A stretch of 56,028 nt of DNA from DATEZO01 sp035255485 (GTDB taxonomy: Bacteria > Pseudomonadota > Gammaproteobacteria > Burkholderiales > Burkholderiaceae_D). Position numbers and translations under genes: made by a program. This document shows, one piece after another, positions 26,750 to 36,335 of the stretch. Numbering within the stretch: the first letter of the stretch is position 1; the number at the start of each line of letters is the position of its first letter. The stretch covers positions 1 to 56,028 of the forward strand of contig DATEZO010000180.1 of assembly GCA_035255485.1 (NCBI GenBank), read 5' to 3'. Under the pieces are notes generated by a model that was not told the origin of the DNA, ran no database searches, and saw only the letters and a program-made list of their open reading frames with translations.

Positions 26750-28111
26750 ATGTCAAATGCTTCCCAAGTAACACCCAAAGTCGGGTTTGTTTCGCTCGGC
26801 TGCCCCAAGGCGCTGGTAGATTCCGAACAGATCATTACCCAGTTGCGCGCCGAAGGTTATGAAACTGCCAAGTCATATGGCGGTGCCGACCTGGTCATTG
26901 TCAATACCTGCGGCTTCATTGACGCCGCCGTGCAGGAGTCGCTCGATGCCATCGGCGAAGCGCTCGCCGAAAATGGCAAGGTGATCGTCACCGGCTGCCT
27001 GGGCGCCAAGAAGGATGCGGATGGCAATGACATTATCCAGAACGTGCATCCGAAAGTGCTGGCGGTCACCGGCCCGCATGCGCTGGTCGAGGTGATGAAC
27101 GCGGTCCACATGCATCTGCCCAGGCCGCATGAGCCATTCATCGATTTACTGCCGGCGCAAGGCATCAAGCTGACGCCAAAGCATTATGCCTATTTGAAAA
27201 TTTCGGAAGGGTGCAATCATCGCTGCAGTTTTTGCATCATTCCATCGCTGCGCGGCGATCTGCTATCGCGCCCGATTGCCGATGTGATGCTGGAAGCGGA
27301 AAACCTGTTCAAGTCGGGCGTCAAGGAACTGCTGGTGATTTCGCAAGACACCAGCGCGTATGGCGCGGACGTGAAATTCCGCACCGGTTTCTGGAACGGC
27401 AAGCCAGTCAAGACGCACATGACGCAGCTGACGGCTGCGCTGGGCGAGCTTGCCGCGCGCTACGGGACCTGGGTGCGTCTGCATTATGTGTATCCGTATC
27501 CGCATGTCGACGACGTCATTGCGCTGATGCATGGCGGCCATGTCTTGCCCTATCTGGATGTACCGCTACAGCATGCGCATCCGGACGTGCTGAAGCGCAT
27601 GAAGCGCCCCGCCAATGGCGAAAAGAATATCGAGCGCATCCGCGCATGGCGCAACATGTGTCCCGACCTCACGATTCGCTCTACCTTTATCGCCGGTTTT
27701 CCGGGCGAGACGGAACAGGAATTCGAGTATCTGCTGGATTTCCTGAAGGAGGCGGAAATCGACCGCCTTGGCTGTTTTGCGTATTCCCCGGTTGAAGGCG
27801 CGGCTGCCAATGCGCTACCCGATCCGGTTCCTGAAGAAGTGCGCGAGGAGCGACGCGGCCGCGTAATGGAATTGCAGGAAGGCATTTCAAAAAAACGCTT
27901 GCAGTCGAAAGTCGGAAAAACTATTCGGGTACTGATCGATACAGTAGACCGCAACGGTGGCGTTGGACGTTCGGCGGCTGATGCCCCGGAAATCGATGGC
28001 GTGGTCTACGTAAAGCCGCCTTACGAGCCGCATCGGAAACTGGCGGTAGGCGAATTTTACGAGGTGGAAGTAACAGCGGCCGATGCGCATGATTTGTGGG
28101 CAAGGGCCTGA
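26750..28111 (+). CDS. rimO: Ribosomal protein S12 methylthiotransferase RimO
   Basis: 453 aa from the ATG at 26750. An N-terminal MTTase domain with three Cys (SLGCPKALVDSE, VNTCGFID, TGCLGAKK), a radical SAM domain with CNHRCSFC, and a C-terminal TRAM domain. It adds a methylthio group to the conserved Asp of ribosomal protein S12. It often neighbours phaR in Burkholderiales. Confidence 0.95.
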   Translation: MSNASQVTPKVGFVSLGCPKALVDSEQIITQLRAEGYETAKSYGGADLVIVNTCGFIDAAVQESLDAIGEALAENGKVIVTGCLGAKKDADGNDIIQNVHPKVLAVTGPHALVEVMNAVHMHLPRPHEPFIDLLPAQGIKLTPKHYAYLKISEGCNHRCSFCIIPSLRGDLLSRPIADVMLEAENLFKSGVKELLVISQDTSAYGADVKFRTGFWNGKPVKTHMTQLTAALGELAARYGTWVRLHYVYPYPHVDDVIALMHGGHVLPYLDVPLQHAHPDVLKRMKRPANGEKNIERIRAWRNMCPDLTIRSTFIAGFPGETEQEFEYLLDFLKEAEIDRLGCFAYSPVEGAAANALPDPVPEEVREERRGRVMELQEGISKKRLQSKVGKTIRVLIDTVDRNGGVGRSAADAPEIDGVVYVKPPYEPHRKLAVGEFYEVEVTAADAHDLWARA

Positions 28112-28146
28112 GCACTCTGATTCTGGAATTAAACAGGAGCGATAGC

Positions 28147-29313
28147 GTGACGGAACGGATAGCAGTGCAGACTGCGTTGATTCACAGCGGCTACACGCCG
28201 CCGCAGGGATTCGCGGCATTTCCGTCGGGGATTCATCATGCCTCCACAGTCCTGTTCGAGAATGTCGCGGCAATGCGTTCCCGTAGCTGGCAGGACAAGA
28301 CCGGGTATACCTATGGCCTGCACGGCACGCCCACTTCTTTTACGCTGGAAGCCCGACTGGCCGCGATTGAAGACGGTAATGATTGCCTGCTTGCGCCGAG
28401 CGGCCTGGCCGCTATTGCCCTGGTCGATTTTGCCTTGCTTCAAAGTGGCGATGATGTGCTGATTCCCGACAATGCCTACAATCCGAATCGCGAGCTGGGC
28501 AACTGGCTGGCGAAGGATTTTGGCATTAGCGTACGTTTCTACGATCCACTGATCGGTGCGGGTATCGGCACCATGATTCAGCCGAATACCCGGTTGATCT
28601 GGACCGAAGCGCCGGGCTCGGTGTCGATGGAAGTGCCTGATATTCCGGCAATATGCAAGGCGGCGCATGAAAAAGACGTGCTGGTCGCGATCGACAATAC
28701 CTGGTCCGCCGGCATCGCGTTCCGGGCCTTCGATCATGGCGTGGATATCGTAATGCAGGCATTAACGAAATACCAGTCCGGCGGCTCGGATGTACTGATG
28801 GGCGCGGTCATTACGCGTGACAAGGCATTGAGTCATCGCCTGCAGTTTGCGCATATGCGGCTCGGGTATGGCGTTGGCATGGATGACGTCTACCTGGTCT
28901 TGCGCGGGCTGCCCACCATGAAATTGCGTTTTGACGCGCATGACGCCAGTGCGCGCACAGTCGCGGCATGGCTCAAGGCGCGGCCGGAAATCGCCACCGT
29001 GCTGCATCCGGCATTACCGGATTGCCCCGGCCACGAAACCTGGAAGCGGGACTTCAGTGGCGCCGGCGGATTGTTTTCAGTGTTATTCGATGCCCGCTAC
29101 ACGGAAGAGCAGACCGATCAACTGGTCGACAGCCTGAAGCTGTTCAAGATCGGCTTCAGTTGGGGTGGTGCCCATAGCCTGTGCGTGCCGTATCGCATGC
29201 AGCAGATGCGGCGGCACTGGCATCATGCGGGACAACTGGTGCGTTTCAACATCGGGCTGGAGGATCCACAGGACCTGATCGCGGATATCGAGCAGGCGCT
29301 TGCCCTGCTCTGA
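28147..29313 (+). CDS. metC: Cystathionine beta-lyase
   Basis: The GTG at 28147 has AGGAG seven bases upstream; 388 aa. A Cys/Met-metabolism PLP enzyme: the YGLHGTPTSF and GSDVLMG motifs and the PLP lysine in MQALTKYQSGG are as in MetC-type lyases of proteobacteria. It cleaves cystathionine to homocysteine in methionine synthesis. It follows rimO closely and may be cotranscribed. Confidence 0.87.
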   Translation: MTERIAVQTALIHSGYTPPQGFAAFPSGIHHASTVLFENVAAMRSRSWQDKTGYTYGLHGTPTSFTLEARLAAIEDGNDCLLAPSGLAAIALVDFALLQSGDDVLIPDNAYNPNRELGNWLAKDFGISVRFYDPLIGAGIGTMIQPNTRLIWTEAPGSVSMEVPDIPAICKAAHEKDVLVAIDNTWSAGIAFRAFDHGVDIVMQALTKYQSGGSDVLMGAVITRDKALSHRLQFAHMRLGYGVGMDDVYLVLRGLPTMKLRFDAHDASARTVAAWLKARPEIATVLHPALPDCPGHETWKRDFSGAGGLFSVLFDARYTEEQTDQLVDSLKLFKIGFSWGGAHSLCVPYRMQQMRRHWHHAGQLVRFNIGLEDPQDLIADIEQALALL

Positions 29314-29386
29314 AGCGAAAAGGTCTTTTGAACGGGAATCCGTGCTACAGCGGAGAAATGAAGTGCCAGAGCCTGACCCGATAAAA

Positions 29387-29824
29387 TTAACGGATGATCA
29401 TAATCGGAAGATCTGAATGCGCCAGCACTTTCTGCGTTTCGCTGCCGACAAATAATTTGCTCAAGCCCTTGCGCCCGTGCGATGCCATGAAAATCGCATC
29501 GCAGTGAAATGATTTTGCGGCATTAATGATTTCCTGGTAGGGACTGTTTGCCTGCGTGACAATGGTTTCGCAGGGGACATCCATTTCCTTGGCAGCATCG
29601 GCAATTTTCTGGACATGCTTCTGCGCCAGCTCGCGCATTTTTATGTCAAAGTGTTCAGCATCGCTGGTGTACGGCGTTTCGGAAAGCGGCGATATCGGAT
29701 ACGATTCCGCGACTGATATGCCGACGATTTTGGCGCCGGCCCCCTTCGCAAATTCAAGAGCGACGTTGACAGCCTTGTCCGATAATGGAGAACCATCGGT
29801 CGGTACGAGAATTGTTGTAAACAT
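29387..29824 (-). CDS. Universal stress protein, UspA family
   Basis: 145 aa, single Usp domain. ILVPTDGSPLSDKAV at the N-terminus and the ATP-binding loop ASHGRKGLSKLFVGSETQKV place it with ATP-binding Usps. A strong Shine-Dalgarno (AAGGAGGC) precedes the start, and an FNR-like palindrome lies 63-76 bp upstream. This suggests induction under oxygen limitation, as for many proteobacterial Usps. Confidence 0.92.
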   Translation of the reverse strand: MFTTILVPTDGSPLSDKAVNVALEFAKGAGAKIVGISVAESYPISPLSETPYTSDAEHFDIKMRELAQKHVQKIADAAKEMDVPCETIVTQANSPYQEIINAAKSFHCDAIFMASHGRKGLSKLFVGSETQKVLAHSDLPIMIIR

Positions 29825-29886
29825 GATGCCTCCTTGTTGTCCATAATTTAACCTTGCTAAACATAGGCGTTGTGTTGCGCAATGTA

Positions 29887-29900
29887 TTGAGGCACGTCAA
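29887..29900 (-). promoter_or_regulatory. FNR/ANR-like box upstream of the universal stress protein
   Basis: TTGAGGCACGTCAA keeps both TTGA and TCAA half-site cores with a 4-bp centre (8 of 10 consensus positions). A -10-like TATGTT lies where a class II (-41.5) FNR promoter would place it, giving a leader of about 28 nt. Confidence 0.55.
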
Positions 29901-30034
29901 TGGTTCATGAATGGCACGATGCGGATTGCAGCACCACCAAAAAACGGTCGATAATCCATCGAAGCCGACCAGGCCAGTATTGTCGGTAGTTTGTGATGAA
30001 GCACAAGGAATGATTTACGACTGTCAATTTGCAC

Positions 30035-31477
30035 TTAGTCGCTTTTGGCGCGCTTGTGATTCTTGTGAACAGGTATCTTTTCCGGCCACGGCATCATCAG
30101 TGCTTCGAGCAGCAGCGTTTCGAATTCGGCGGCGAAGCACTGTACGATAGCGGCGGGGTCGGGTACGCGCTTGACATCGGTCATTACACCAAAGTCCACC
30201 TGCCCGGCATAACTTAGAATGCTGATGCCCATTCCGATACCGCCCGATTGCGGTACCCAAAAGATCTGACGCGTGATTTGCTTGCCTGCCAAAAAACACG
30301 GTTCAGGCACGCCACGCACATTTGTAATGACGGCGCTGGCGTTGGCAGCCAGGGTTTCCAGCACTTTTTCCTTGATTGCCTTGGGCGCGATTCCCATGCC
30401 GGCCAGAATGCCGAGCGCCACTACTGGTTGCTGCGAATTCTTCAATGCGCTCATGCGTTTCTTCACTTCAAAGACTCGCGCTATGGATTGTTCGACGCCA
30501 ATCGGCAAATCCAGGAAAACCAGGCCGAAGTGGTTACCCAACTCGGTGATGGGGCCCGGCGGTCGCAGGTTTACGGGCACTAGCGCCCGCACATCCACGC
30601 CATCCACGGCTTCGCCGCATGCCAGCAGATAGGTGCGCAGCGCCCCGCTAACACATGCCAGCAGGACATCATTGACCGAGCATCCGAGCGCCTGGCATAA
30701 CGCCTTGAATTCGGATAGCGGTAGCGGTTCGGCCCAGGCGACGCGTTTCATCACGCCAAGCGTGCCTTTAAAGCGTGTGTGCGAATCGGGGGCCATATTG
30801 GCGATGAATGCCAGCTCACCGGCAAGATCCAGCCCCGTCTTTCCATAGGCGATGGCATGGGCGGGATGTGCTATCCAGTCGCGGCCAGTCTCGACTGCGG
30901 ACAGCCCCAGCCGGAGCGCATCGCCGACTGCTTCCGTCAATGGTCCCAGCATGCGCTCCCAGGCGCTGCGCGCAACATCGTGTTGACCTACATCTTCGGC
31001 TGGCGGACGAGGCTTGTCGGGATCGGTATCTGTCAGCGATGCCACCACATGGGTCAGCGCAAACCCGTCGCCATAGCAGTGATGGATACGCAGCACCAGC
31101 GTGCTGCTGTCATCGGTGCCATCGATCAGGTGAAACTGCCACATCGGCTTGGTCGGATCGAGCGGTGTACTGACCAGGTCACTGACTACTTCTTCCAGTT
31201 CGATGCGCCCAGCCGCACCCGGTAGGGCGATGCGGCGTACGTGCCAGTCGAGATCGAAATGTGCATCCGTTTCCCAATAGGCCGTGCTGCCCCTCTCGAC
31301 CACACACTGGCGAAAGCGATGGAAGCAGAGCAGGCGCGTGCGGACGACTTCCCTGACGCGCTGCAGCTCCAACCGGTCGGCAAACATCATCACGCCGCAG
31401 ATCATCATCAGATTGGTTGGGCGATCCATCCGCAGCCATGCGGTATCCACGATGGATAGGGGTTCCCGATTACGCAT
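30035..31477 (-). CDS. Wax ester synthase / acyl-CoA:diacylglycerol acyltransferase (WS/DGAT)
   Basis: The start at 31477 (AAGG upstream) gives MRNREPLSIVDTAWLRMDRP, typical of the family; 480 aa. The catalytic HHxxxDG motif is intact (H132-H133-C-Y-G-D137-G138). The C-terminal WSD domain carries conserved NVRGVPEP and PQSGGIGMGISILSY motifs. It makes wax esters and/or triacylglycerol from acyl-CoA at the cytoplasmic membrane. It is divergent from a long-chain acyl-CoA ligase, which could supply substrate. Confidence 0.9.
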   Translation of the reverse strand: MRNREPLSIVDTAWLRMDRPTNLMMICGVMMFADRLELQRVREVVRTRLLCFHRFRQCVVERGSTAYWETDAHFDLDWHVRRIALPGAAGRIELEEVVSDLVSTPLDPTKPMWQFHLIDGTDDSSTLVLRIHHCYGDGFALTHVVASLTDTDPDKPRPPAEDVGQHDVARSAWERMLGPLTEAVGDALRLGLSAVETGRDWIAHPAHAIAYGKTGLDLAGELAFIANMAPDSHTRFKGTLGVMKRVAWAEPLPLSEFKALCQALGCSVNDVLLACVSGALRTYLLACGEAVDGVDVRALVPVNLRPPGPITELGNHFGLVFLDLPIGVEQSIARVFEVKKRMSALKNSQQPVVALGILAGMGIAPKAIKEKVLETLAANASAVITNVRGVPEPCFLAGKQITRQIFWVPQSGGIGMGISILSYAGQVDFGVMTDVKRVPDPAAIVQCFAAEFETLLLEALMMPWPEKIPVHKNHKRAKSD

Positions 31478-31675
31478 TGCGATGCCTTGTTGTGAGAGAT
31501 GCTGGTTGTTGGAATACGCACGTCGCATGCAATCGGCCGCTGACGCTCTTCCACTATATTCGTACAGTCCGATGATTTCAATCCGGAATATGCATACATC
31601 TTGAAGAAGGTGTACGTTCCAGTACTGCAAAAAATCTACGCATTCCAGTCGAGCGAAAATAATTAACCCTGCGGT

Positions 31676-31689
31676 TTGACGCACGTCAA
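31676..31689 (+). promoter_or_regulatory. FNR/ANR-like box between the WS/DGAT and acyl-CoA ligase genes
   Basis: TTGACGCACGTCAA is a symmetrical TTGAC-N4-GTCAA site in the 332-bp divergent gap (31478-31809). It is nearly identical to the uspA site (TTGAGGCACGTCAA). It could serve either gene; nothing else was recognised in the gap. Confidence 0.5.
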
Positions 31690-31809
31690 AACAGACTTGT
31701 CTGCTTCGACGCATCTTTGTTCAGATGCCATGCTTTGCCGCCCGGCGGGAAGGATGGATCGACAGCTGTTTCGTATCGTATGGTCCCGTACAACATATCA
31801 AGGCTGATC

Positions 31810-33513
31810 ATGGAAAAAGTGTGGCTCAAGAGTTATCCACCGGAAGTGCCCGCGGAAGTGGATGTCGATGAATTCGCATCATTGAAGGCGATACTGGAAT
31901 GGGGCTGCGACTGTTTCGCGGATCTACCGGCATTCAGTAATCAGGGCGCGACGCTCACGTACCGTGAACTGAATAGGCTTTCACACAATTTTGCAGCCTA
32001 TCTTCAAAATGCCTTTGGGCTGTCCAAGGGCGACCGTGTCGCGATCATGATGCCCAACCTGCTGCAGTATCCGGTCGCGCTGTTCGGAGCGTTGTGTGCG
32101 GGCTGCACGGTGGTGAACACGAATCCGCTGTATACCGCGCGCGAATTGCAGTATCAGCTCAACGATTCGGGTGCAGTCTGCATGATCGTGCTGGAGAATT
32201 TCGCGCATACCTTGCAGGAAGTACTGGCAGAGACATCGGTGCGGCATATCATCACCACCCGCGTCGGAGATATGCTGCATTTTCCGAAGGCACAGATCAC
32301 CAATTTCGTGGTCGATCATGTCAAGCATATGGTTCCGGAATGGCGTCTGGAAAACGCGGTCGGATGGGGCGATGTACTGGATCGAGGTGCGAAAATATCT
32401 CTGAACGACGTTGCGCTGGCCGCCACCGATATTGCGTTCCTGCAATATACGGGCGGTACCACCGGCGTGCCGAAAGGCGCGATTCTCAGTCACGGCAACA
32501 TGGTCGCCAATCTGCAGCAGACCGCCGCATGGGTCAAGCCGGTGTTGAATGTAGGTGAGGAGATAGCGGTCCTGCCGCTGCCGCTGTATCACGTGTTCGC
32601 CCTGACCGCAATGCTGGCGTTCTTCCGGATCGGTGCGCACAGCATATTGATTACCAATCCGCGCGATACCGAAGCGTTTGTCAAGGAATTGAAGCATGCC
32701 AGGTTCAGCGTGATGATTGGCGTGAACACGCTGTTTAACGTATTGCTGAACGCGCCTGGGGTTGATGAGATCGATACCAGCAGGGTGAAAACCGTGATTG
32801 CCGGCGGCATGGCGGTACAGCGCGCGGTTGCCGAGCGCTGGGAAAGTGTGTTCGGCGTGCCGTTGATTGAAGGATACGGGCTGACGGAAACATCGCCGAT
32901 TGCCTGTGCCAATCCGCTGAATATCACGGAATATACAGGGACCATCGGCGTCCCGGTACCCTCCACCGAGGTGGCAATTCTGGACGATGCCGATGGTGAA
33001 CTGGCGCTGGGAGACCTTGGCGAGATCTGTATCCGCGGTCCGCAAGTGATGCAGGGATACTGGAACAGGCCCGATGAAAACGCCAAGGTTTTTACGCAGG
33101 ATGGATGGCTGCGCACCGGTGATATGGGCTTTATCGATGAGCGCGGATATATCAAGCTGGTGGATCGTAAAAAGGATGTAATCATCGTATCCGGCTTCAA
33201 GGTGTTCCCAAATGAAGTCGAGGATGTGGTCGCCATGCATCCCGGCGTGCAGGAAGTAACGGCAATCGCCGCGGATGATGAGCGCTCCGGGCAAGTTGTC
33301 AAGATCGTGGCGGTCAGAAAGGATCCGGCGCTTACTGCCGAAGCGGTGATTGAACATTGCAAGAAATATCTCACTGCATACAAGGTGCCGAAGCATGTGG
33401 TTTTTCGTGATCAGCCGCTGCCGAAATCGAATATCGGCAAGATCCTGCGCCGCATCGTGAAGCAGGAGGAGGATATGGCAGCCCAAGGCACAGAACCCAG
33501 ACAGACAGCTTGA
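31810..33513 (+). CDS. fadD: Long-chain fatty acid-CoA ligase (FadD-like)
   Basis: The start at 31810 gives MEKVWLKSYPPEVPAEV, the usual FadD opening; 567 aa. AMP-binding motifs YTGGTTGVPKGA, GYGLTETSP and TGDMGFID and the C-terminal catalytic Lys region (LPKSNIGKILRR) are present. It activates fatty acids with ATP and CoA. It is followed after 27 bp by a phasin gene, linking it to PHA and lipid storage rather than only beta-oxidation. Confidence 0.92.
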   Translation: MEKVWLKSYPPEVPAEVDVDEFASLKAILEWGCDCFADLPAFSNQGATLTYRELNRLSHNFAAYLQNAFGLSKGDRVAIMMPNLLQYPVALFGALCAGCTVVNTNPLYTARELQYQLNDSGAVCMIVLENFAHTLQEVLAETSVRHIITTRVGDMLHFPKAQITNFVVDHVKHMVPEWRLENAVGWGDVLDRGAKISLNDVALAATDIAFLQYTGGTTGVPKGAILSHGNMVANLQQTAAWVKPVLNVGEEIAVLPLPLYHVFALTAMLAFFRIGAHSILITNPRDTEAFVKELKHARFSVMIGVNTLFNVLLNAPGVDEIDTSRVKTVIAGGMAVQRAVAERWESVFGVPLIEGYGLTETSPIACANPLNITEYTGTIGVPVPSTEVAILDDADGELALGDLGEICIRGPQVMQGYWNRPDENAKVFTQDGWLRTGDMGFIDERGYIKLVDRKKDVIIVSGFKVFPNEVEDVVAMHPGVQEVTAIAADDERSGQVVKIVAVRKDPALTAEAVIEHCKKYLTAYKVPKHVVFRDQPLPKSNIGKILRRIVKQEEDMAAQGTEPRQTA

Positions 33514-33540
33514 ACTCAACCAACGAAGGGAGTACGCATC

Positions 33541-34137
33541 ATGCCCAGGAAATCGAATATGTCATCTACACCGGATGACAGTCAGTTTGTTGACGCGGTA
33601 CGGAGTTCTGCGCACCAGATCTGGCAAGCTGGCCTTGGCGCATTCGCCATGGCGCAGGAAGAGGGCGGGAAATTGTTCGAAAAACTGGTTCGGCAAGGCA
33701 GCGATCTACAGGGTATCGCACAGCGGCTTGCTGGCGACAGTATTTCCAGTGCCCGTGAAACCGCCGTCAAAATGACTGCCGATGCCGGTAAGCAGGCTGC
33801 CGATGCATGGAATCTGCTGGAGCAGGGGTTCGAGGAACGGGTCGCACGGTCACTGGACAAGCTTGGCGTGTCGACAAACGATGATATCCGTGAACTGACT
33901 CGGTGCATCGAAGAGCTAAGCAAGTCGGTAAATATGCTCTCCGGTAAAAAGCATAGTGCGACAAAAACGTTAATGCTACCGGAAAAATCCGCATCAAAAA
34001 CCGGATCGTCAAGGTCAGTCACGCGAGCCGTGGCAAAGCCGGCTCCAAAAGCAACGGCAAAGAATAAGGTAATGAAAGCTGTCGCAAAACCGGCCCAGAA
34101 AAAGACCGCAAAACCATCCATGTCGCGATCCGTCTAG
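33541..34137 (+). CDS. Phasin (PHA granule-associated, PhaF/PhaI type)
   Basis: 198 aa. The N-terminal phasin domain (VRSSAHQIWQAGLGAFAMAQEEGGKLFEKL) is an amphipathic helix that coats granules. The C-terminal third is Lys/Ala/Pro-rich (AKPAPKATAKNK, AVAKPAQKKTAKPS), like the histone-H1-like tail of PhaF that binds DNA. A GGGAGT Shine-Dalgarno precedes the ATG. Confidence 0.87.
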   Translation: MPRKSNMSSTPDDSQFVDAVRSSAHQIWQAGLGAFAMAQEEGGKLFEKLVRQGSDLQGIAQRLAGDSISSARETAVKMTADAGKQAADAWNLLEQGFEERVARSLDKLGVSTNDDIRELTRCIEELSKSVNMLSGKKHSATKTLMLPEKSASKTGSSRSVTRAVAKPAPKATAKNKVMKAVAKPAQKKTAKPSMSRSV

Positions 34138-34201
34138 TTGCTAGTTGCGCTGGAAGGCCGACTTTGCGCAGAAACGGAATCAACCTGGAAATGGTAATTG
34201 A

Positions 34202-34247
34202 GTCGTCAGGGTCCCTCTTTTGCTTATGGAGGAGGGGCCCTGACGAC
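34202..34247. other. Long imperfect hairpin after the phasin gene
   Basis: GTCGTCAGGG (34202-34211) pairs with CCCTGACGAC (34238-34247), with further pairing inside (CCCTC with GAGGGG) around an AT-rich loop. No T run follows, so it is not a standard terminator. It lies in the 228-bp gap before the hydrolase gene and could stabilise or process the fadD-phasin transcript. Confidence 0.55.
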
Positions 34248-34365
34248 CAGGCACCTGAGCGGTGGCAATCATACCGATTGCGTAGTCACCTGCATCACTC
34301 CCATCCCCGCTCGTCATTGCAGCCTGACGGCCGTTGTCGCCGTTGATGCTTTCTCTTTATTTCCA

Positions 34366-35571
34366 ATGAAAAAAAAACATTTTCATGCTTCGGATTTTCA
34401 TGGCATCAGCCGACTGGCCATTGATGCTACCGAGGGCCTGACTGATCTGGTCGAGGCGATGCATTGGCGCATTATCGGCCAGCACGGTGCACCGGAAGAG
34501 TCTTCGCAAGCCGCCATGAGTGGCATCAGCGGAATGGTTTATCAGAGCATCCGCAAGGTAACCGGTCTGGCGGGCGCCGGGATCAATACCTTGCTGTCGC
34601 AACTGGTTCCGATACTGGATGTCCAGAACTCTTCTCCCGAGCGGGAAGCGGTGCTGGCGGCGCTGAACGGCGTGCTTGGCGATTATCTGGCCGGCAGCTG
34701 CAATCCATTGGCAATCGACATGCGTCTGCGCAGGGAAGGATTGCCCCTGGTGCTGGAAAAGCAGGCTTTGGCTGCGTCGATTCCCGAATCGGGCGGCAAG
34801 CTGCTGGTCATGGTGCATGGGCTTTGCCGTAGCGACCTGCAATGGCGACGGCGTGGACATGACCATGGCACGGCGCTAGCCCGCGATCTGGGATATACAG
34901 TGCTCTATCTTCACTACAACAGCGGTCTCCATATTTCCATCAATGGGCGTGAATTTTCGGGCTTGCTCGAAGGCCTGGTCAAGCAGTGGCCGGTACCGGT
35001 GGAAAGCGTAACGCTCATCGGGCACAGCATGGGTGGATTGGTTGCACGCAGCGCCTGCCATTACGGCAAGGCGGCAGGCCATGGCTGGCTTGATTATCTT
35101 TCAAATCTGGTATTCATCGGTACGCCGCATCATGGTGCACCGCTGGAACGCGGCGGTAATTGGGTCGGGACGATGCTGGGCAGTAATCCTTACGCAGCGC
35201 CTTTTGCGCGCCTGGGCAAGATCCGGAGCGCCGGCATTACCGATCTGCGCTACGGCAATCTGGTGGATGAGGATTGGGTCGATCGCGATCGATTCGAGCC
35301 GGTGCCCGACCTGCGGCACCCGGTGCCGTTACCGAAGGGTGTGAAATCCTATGCCATCGCTGCGACCATCGAAAAGCAGGAGAAAAATCCCGATGACCGG
35401 CTTTGGGGTGATGGTCTGGTTCCAGTCGATAGTGCATTGGGTCGCCATAAAATCCCCGCTTTTAACCTGAACTTGCCAAAATCGCGGCAATGGATCGGGT
35501 ATGACATGCACCATCTGGATCTTCTTAGCCGTCCGGCAATATATGAAACGCTTCGTCGCTGGCTCAAATAA
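34366..35571 (+). CDS. Lipase/esterase-like alpha/beta hydrolase
   Basis: The start at 34366 (MKKKHFHASDF) is chosen because the upstream in-frame segment has no coding character; 401 aa. The nucleophile box is GHSMGG (S221). The oxyanion HG segment is VHGLCRSDLQW, and FIGTPHHGAPLE follows, typical of PGAP1-like/triacylglycerol lipases. The catalytic His is near the C-terminus (YDMHHLDLLSRP). Context suggests a role in storage-lipid or PHA metabolism, but it is not a recognised PHA depolymerase. Confidence 0.75.
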   Translation: MKKKHFHASDFHGISRLAIDATEGLTDLVEAMHWRIIGQHGAPEESSQAAMSGISGMVYQSIRKVTGLAGAGINTLLSQLVPILDVQNSSPEREAVLAALNGVLGDYLAGSCNPLAIDMRLRREGLPLVLEKQALAASIPESGGKLLVMVHGLCRSDLQWRRRGHDHGTALARDLGYTVLYLHYNSGLHISINGREFSGLLEGLVKQWPVPVESVTLIGHSMGGLVARSACHYGKAAGHGWLDYLSNLVFIGTPHHGAPLERGGNWVGTMLGSNPYAAPFARLGKIRSAGITDLRYGNLVDEDWVDRDRFEPVPDLRHPVPLPKGVKSYAIAATIEKQEKNPDDRLWGDGLVPVDSALGRHKIPAFNLNLPKSRQWIGYDMHHLDLLSRPAIYETLRRWLK

Positions 35572-36335
35572 ATTTTTGACGGCGGAACGTTTTTGTTTTT
35601 CCTCGTTATTCATGCCTACTATCGCGAATGCAACGGGAAATACGAATTAAACAGCTTGCAAATGTCAAACTATAAGGGAGTATAGTAAAAAAATACATGG
35701 TATTCGCAATAAATACGATGGGATTTTAAAATACAGCCCCCTGTATTTGGTGTGGATAAAGAGCGGCTGAAACTCTTCTGAACACCCAAGTCAATCCATT
35801 CCTCGTCTCAAAAATCATGCGTTTAAAGCAATAGCAAAAGAGCGCGAATTTTCTGTCATTCAGATGTTTTCAATCCATGACACGGTTGTGAACAGAGTTG
35901 ATTGTTGCCGGGATTTGTTGTTAATTATGAAATATAATCGTTAATGAAAAGTGCTTTAAAAAACTGGGTATTCTCTTTTGCGCTGCCGCAATCCATTGTC
36001 AAAATCCATCCCATGGATTGTGCGGCCTCAAAAACGGTAAAGATGAATAAACGATAATATGCATGTTCCGGTTGTGTTTCCGTGTACATGTTGAGCAGGG
36101 CAATTTATTGCAGGATATTTAAACGCGATTTCATGTTTTTCGTGTGCTGCCAATAACAAGCTGAATCTTGACCGTGATGAGATGAAATCGATATTGATTG
36201 TATGGCTAATGCCGAATGGACAATTATTTTGGTTGAATTAAACAAAATTTGTGTCGCATCGGGAATTTATGCGTGATCAAGTTGTCATCTGTTACAGCTT
36301 CAAATCAACTTACTGTTTACTCGAGGAGGAAATCC
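35572..36335. other. 764-bp AT-rich intergenic region without a convincing gene
   Basis: This gap is clearly richer in A/T than the genes to its left. It holds copy B of the 70-bp motif (35677-35746) and a hairpin of CCGCAATCCAT (35986-35996) with ATGGATTGTGCGG (36013-36025). Only very short frames occur, for example 37 codons from 35944. An unannotated small RNA is possible but not shown. Confidence 0.6.
35677..35746 (+). repeat. Copy B of the three-copy ~70-bp non-coding motif
   Basis: Same spacing as the other copies (GGAGTAT-30-TACG-13-ATACA-7-GTAT). This copy has the best internal symmetry: GTATT-N7-AATAC in the middle and AAATACAG-CCCC-CTGTATTT at the end. Confidence 0.55.

Noticed and set aside
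26741..26750. TTG at 26744 as start of rimO
   Set aside because: It lies within the terminator T run; the ATG at 26750 is the natural start.
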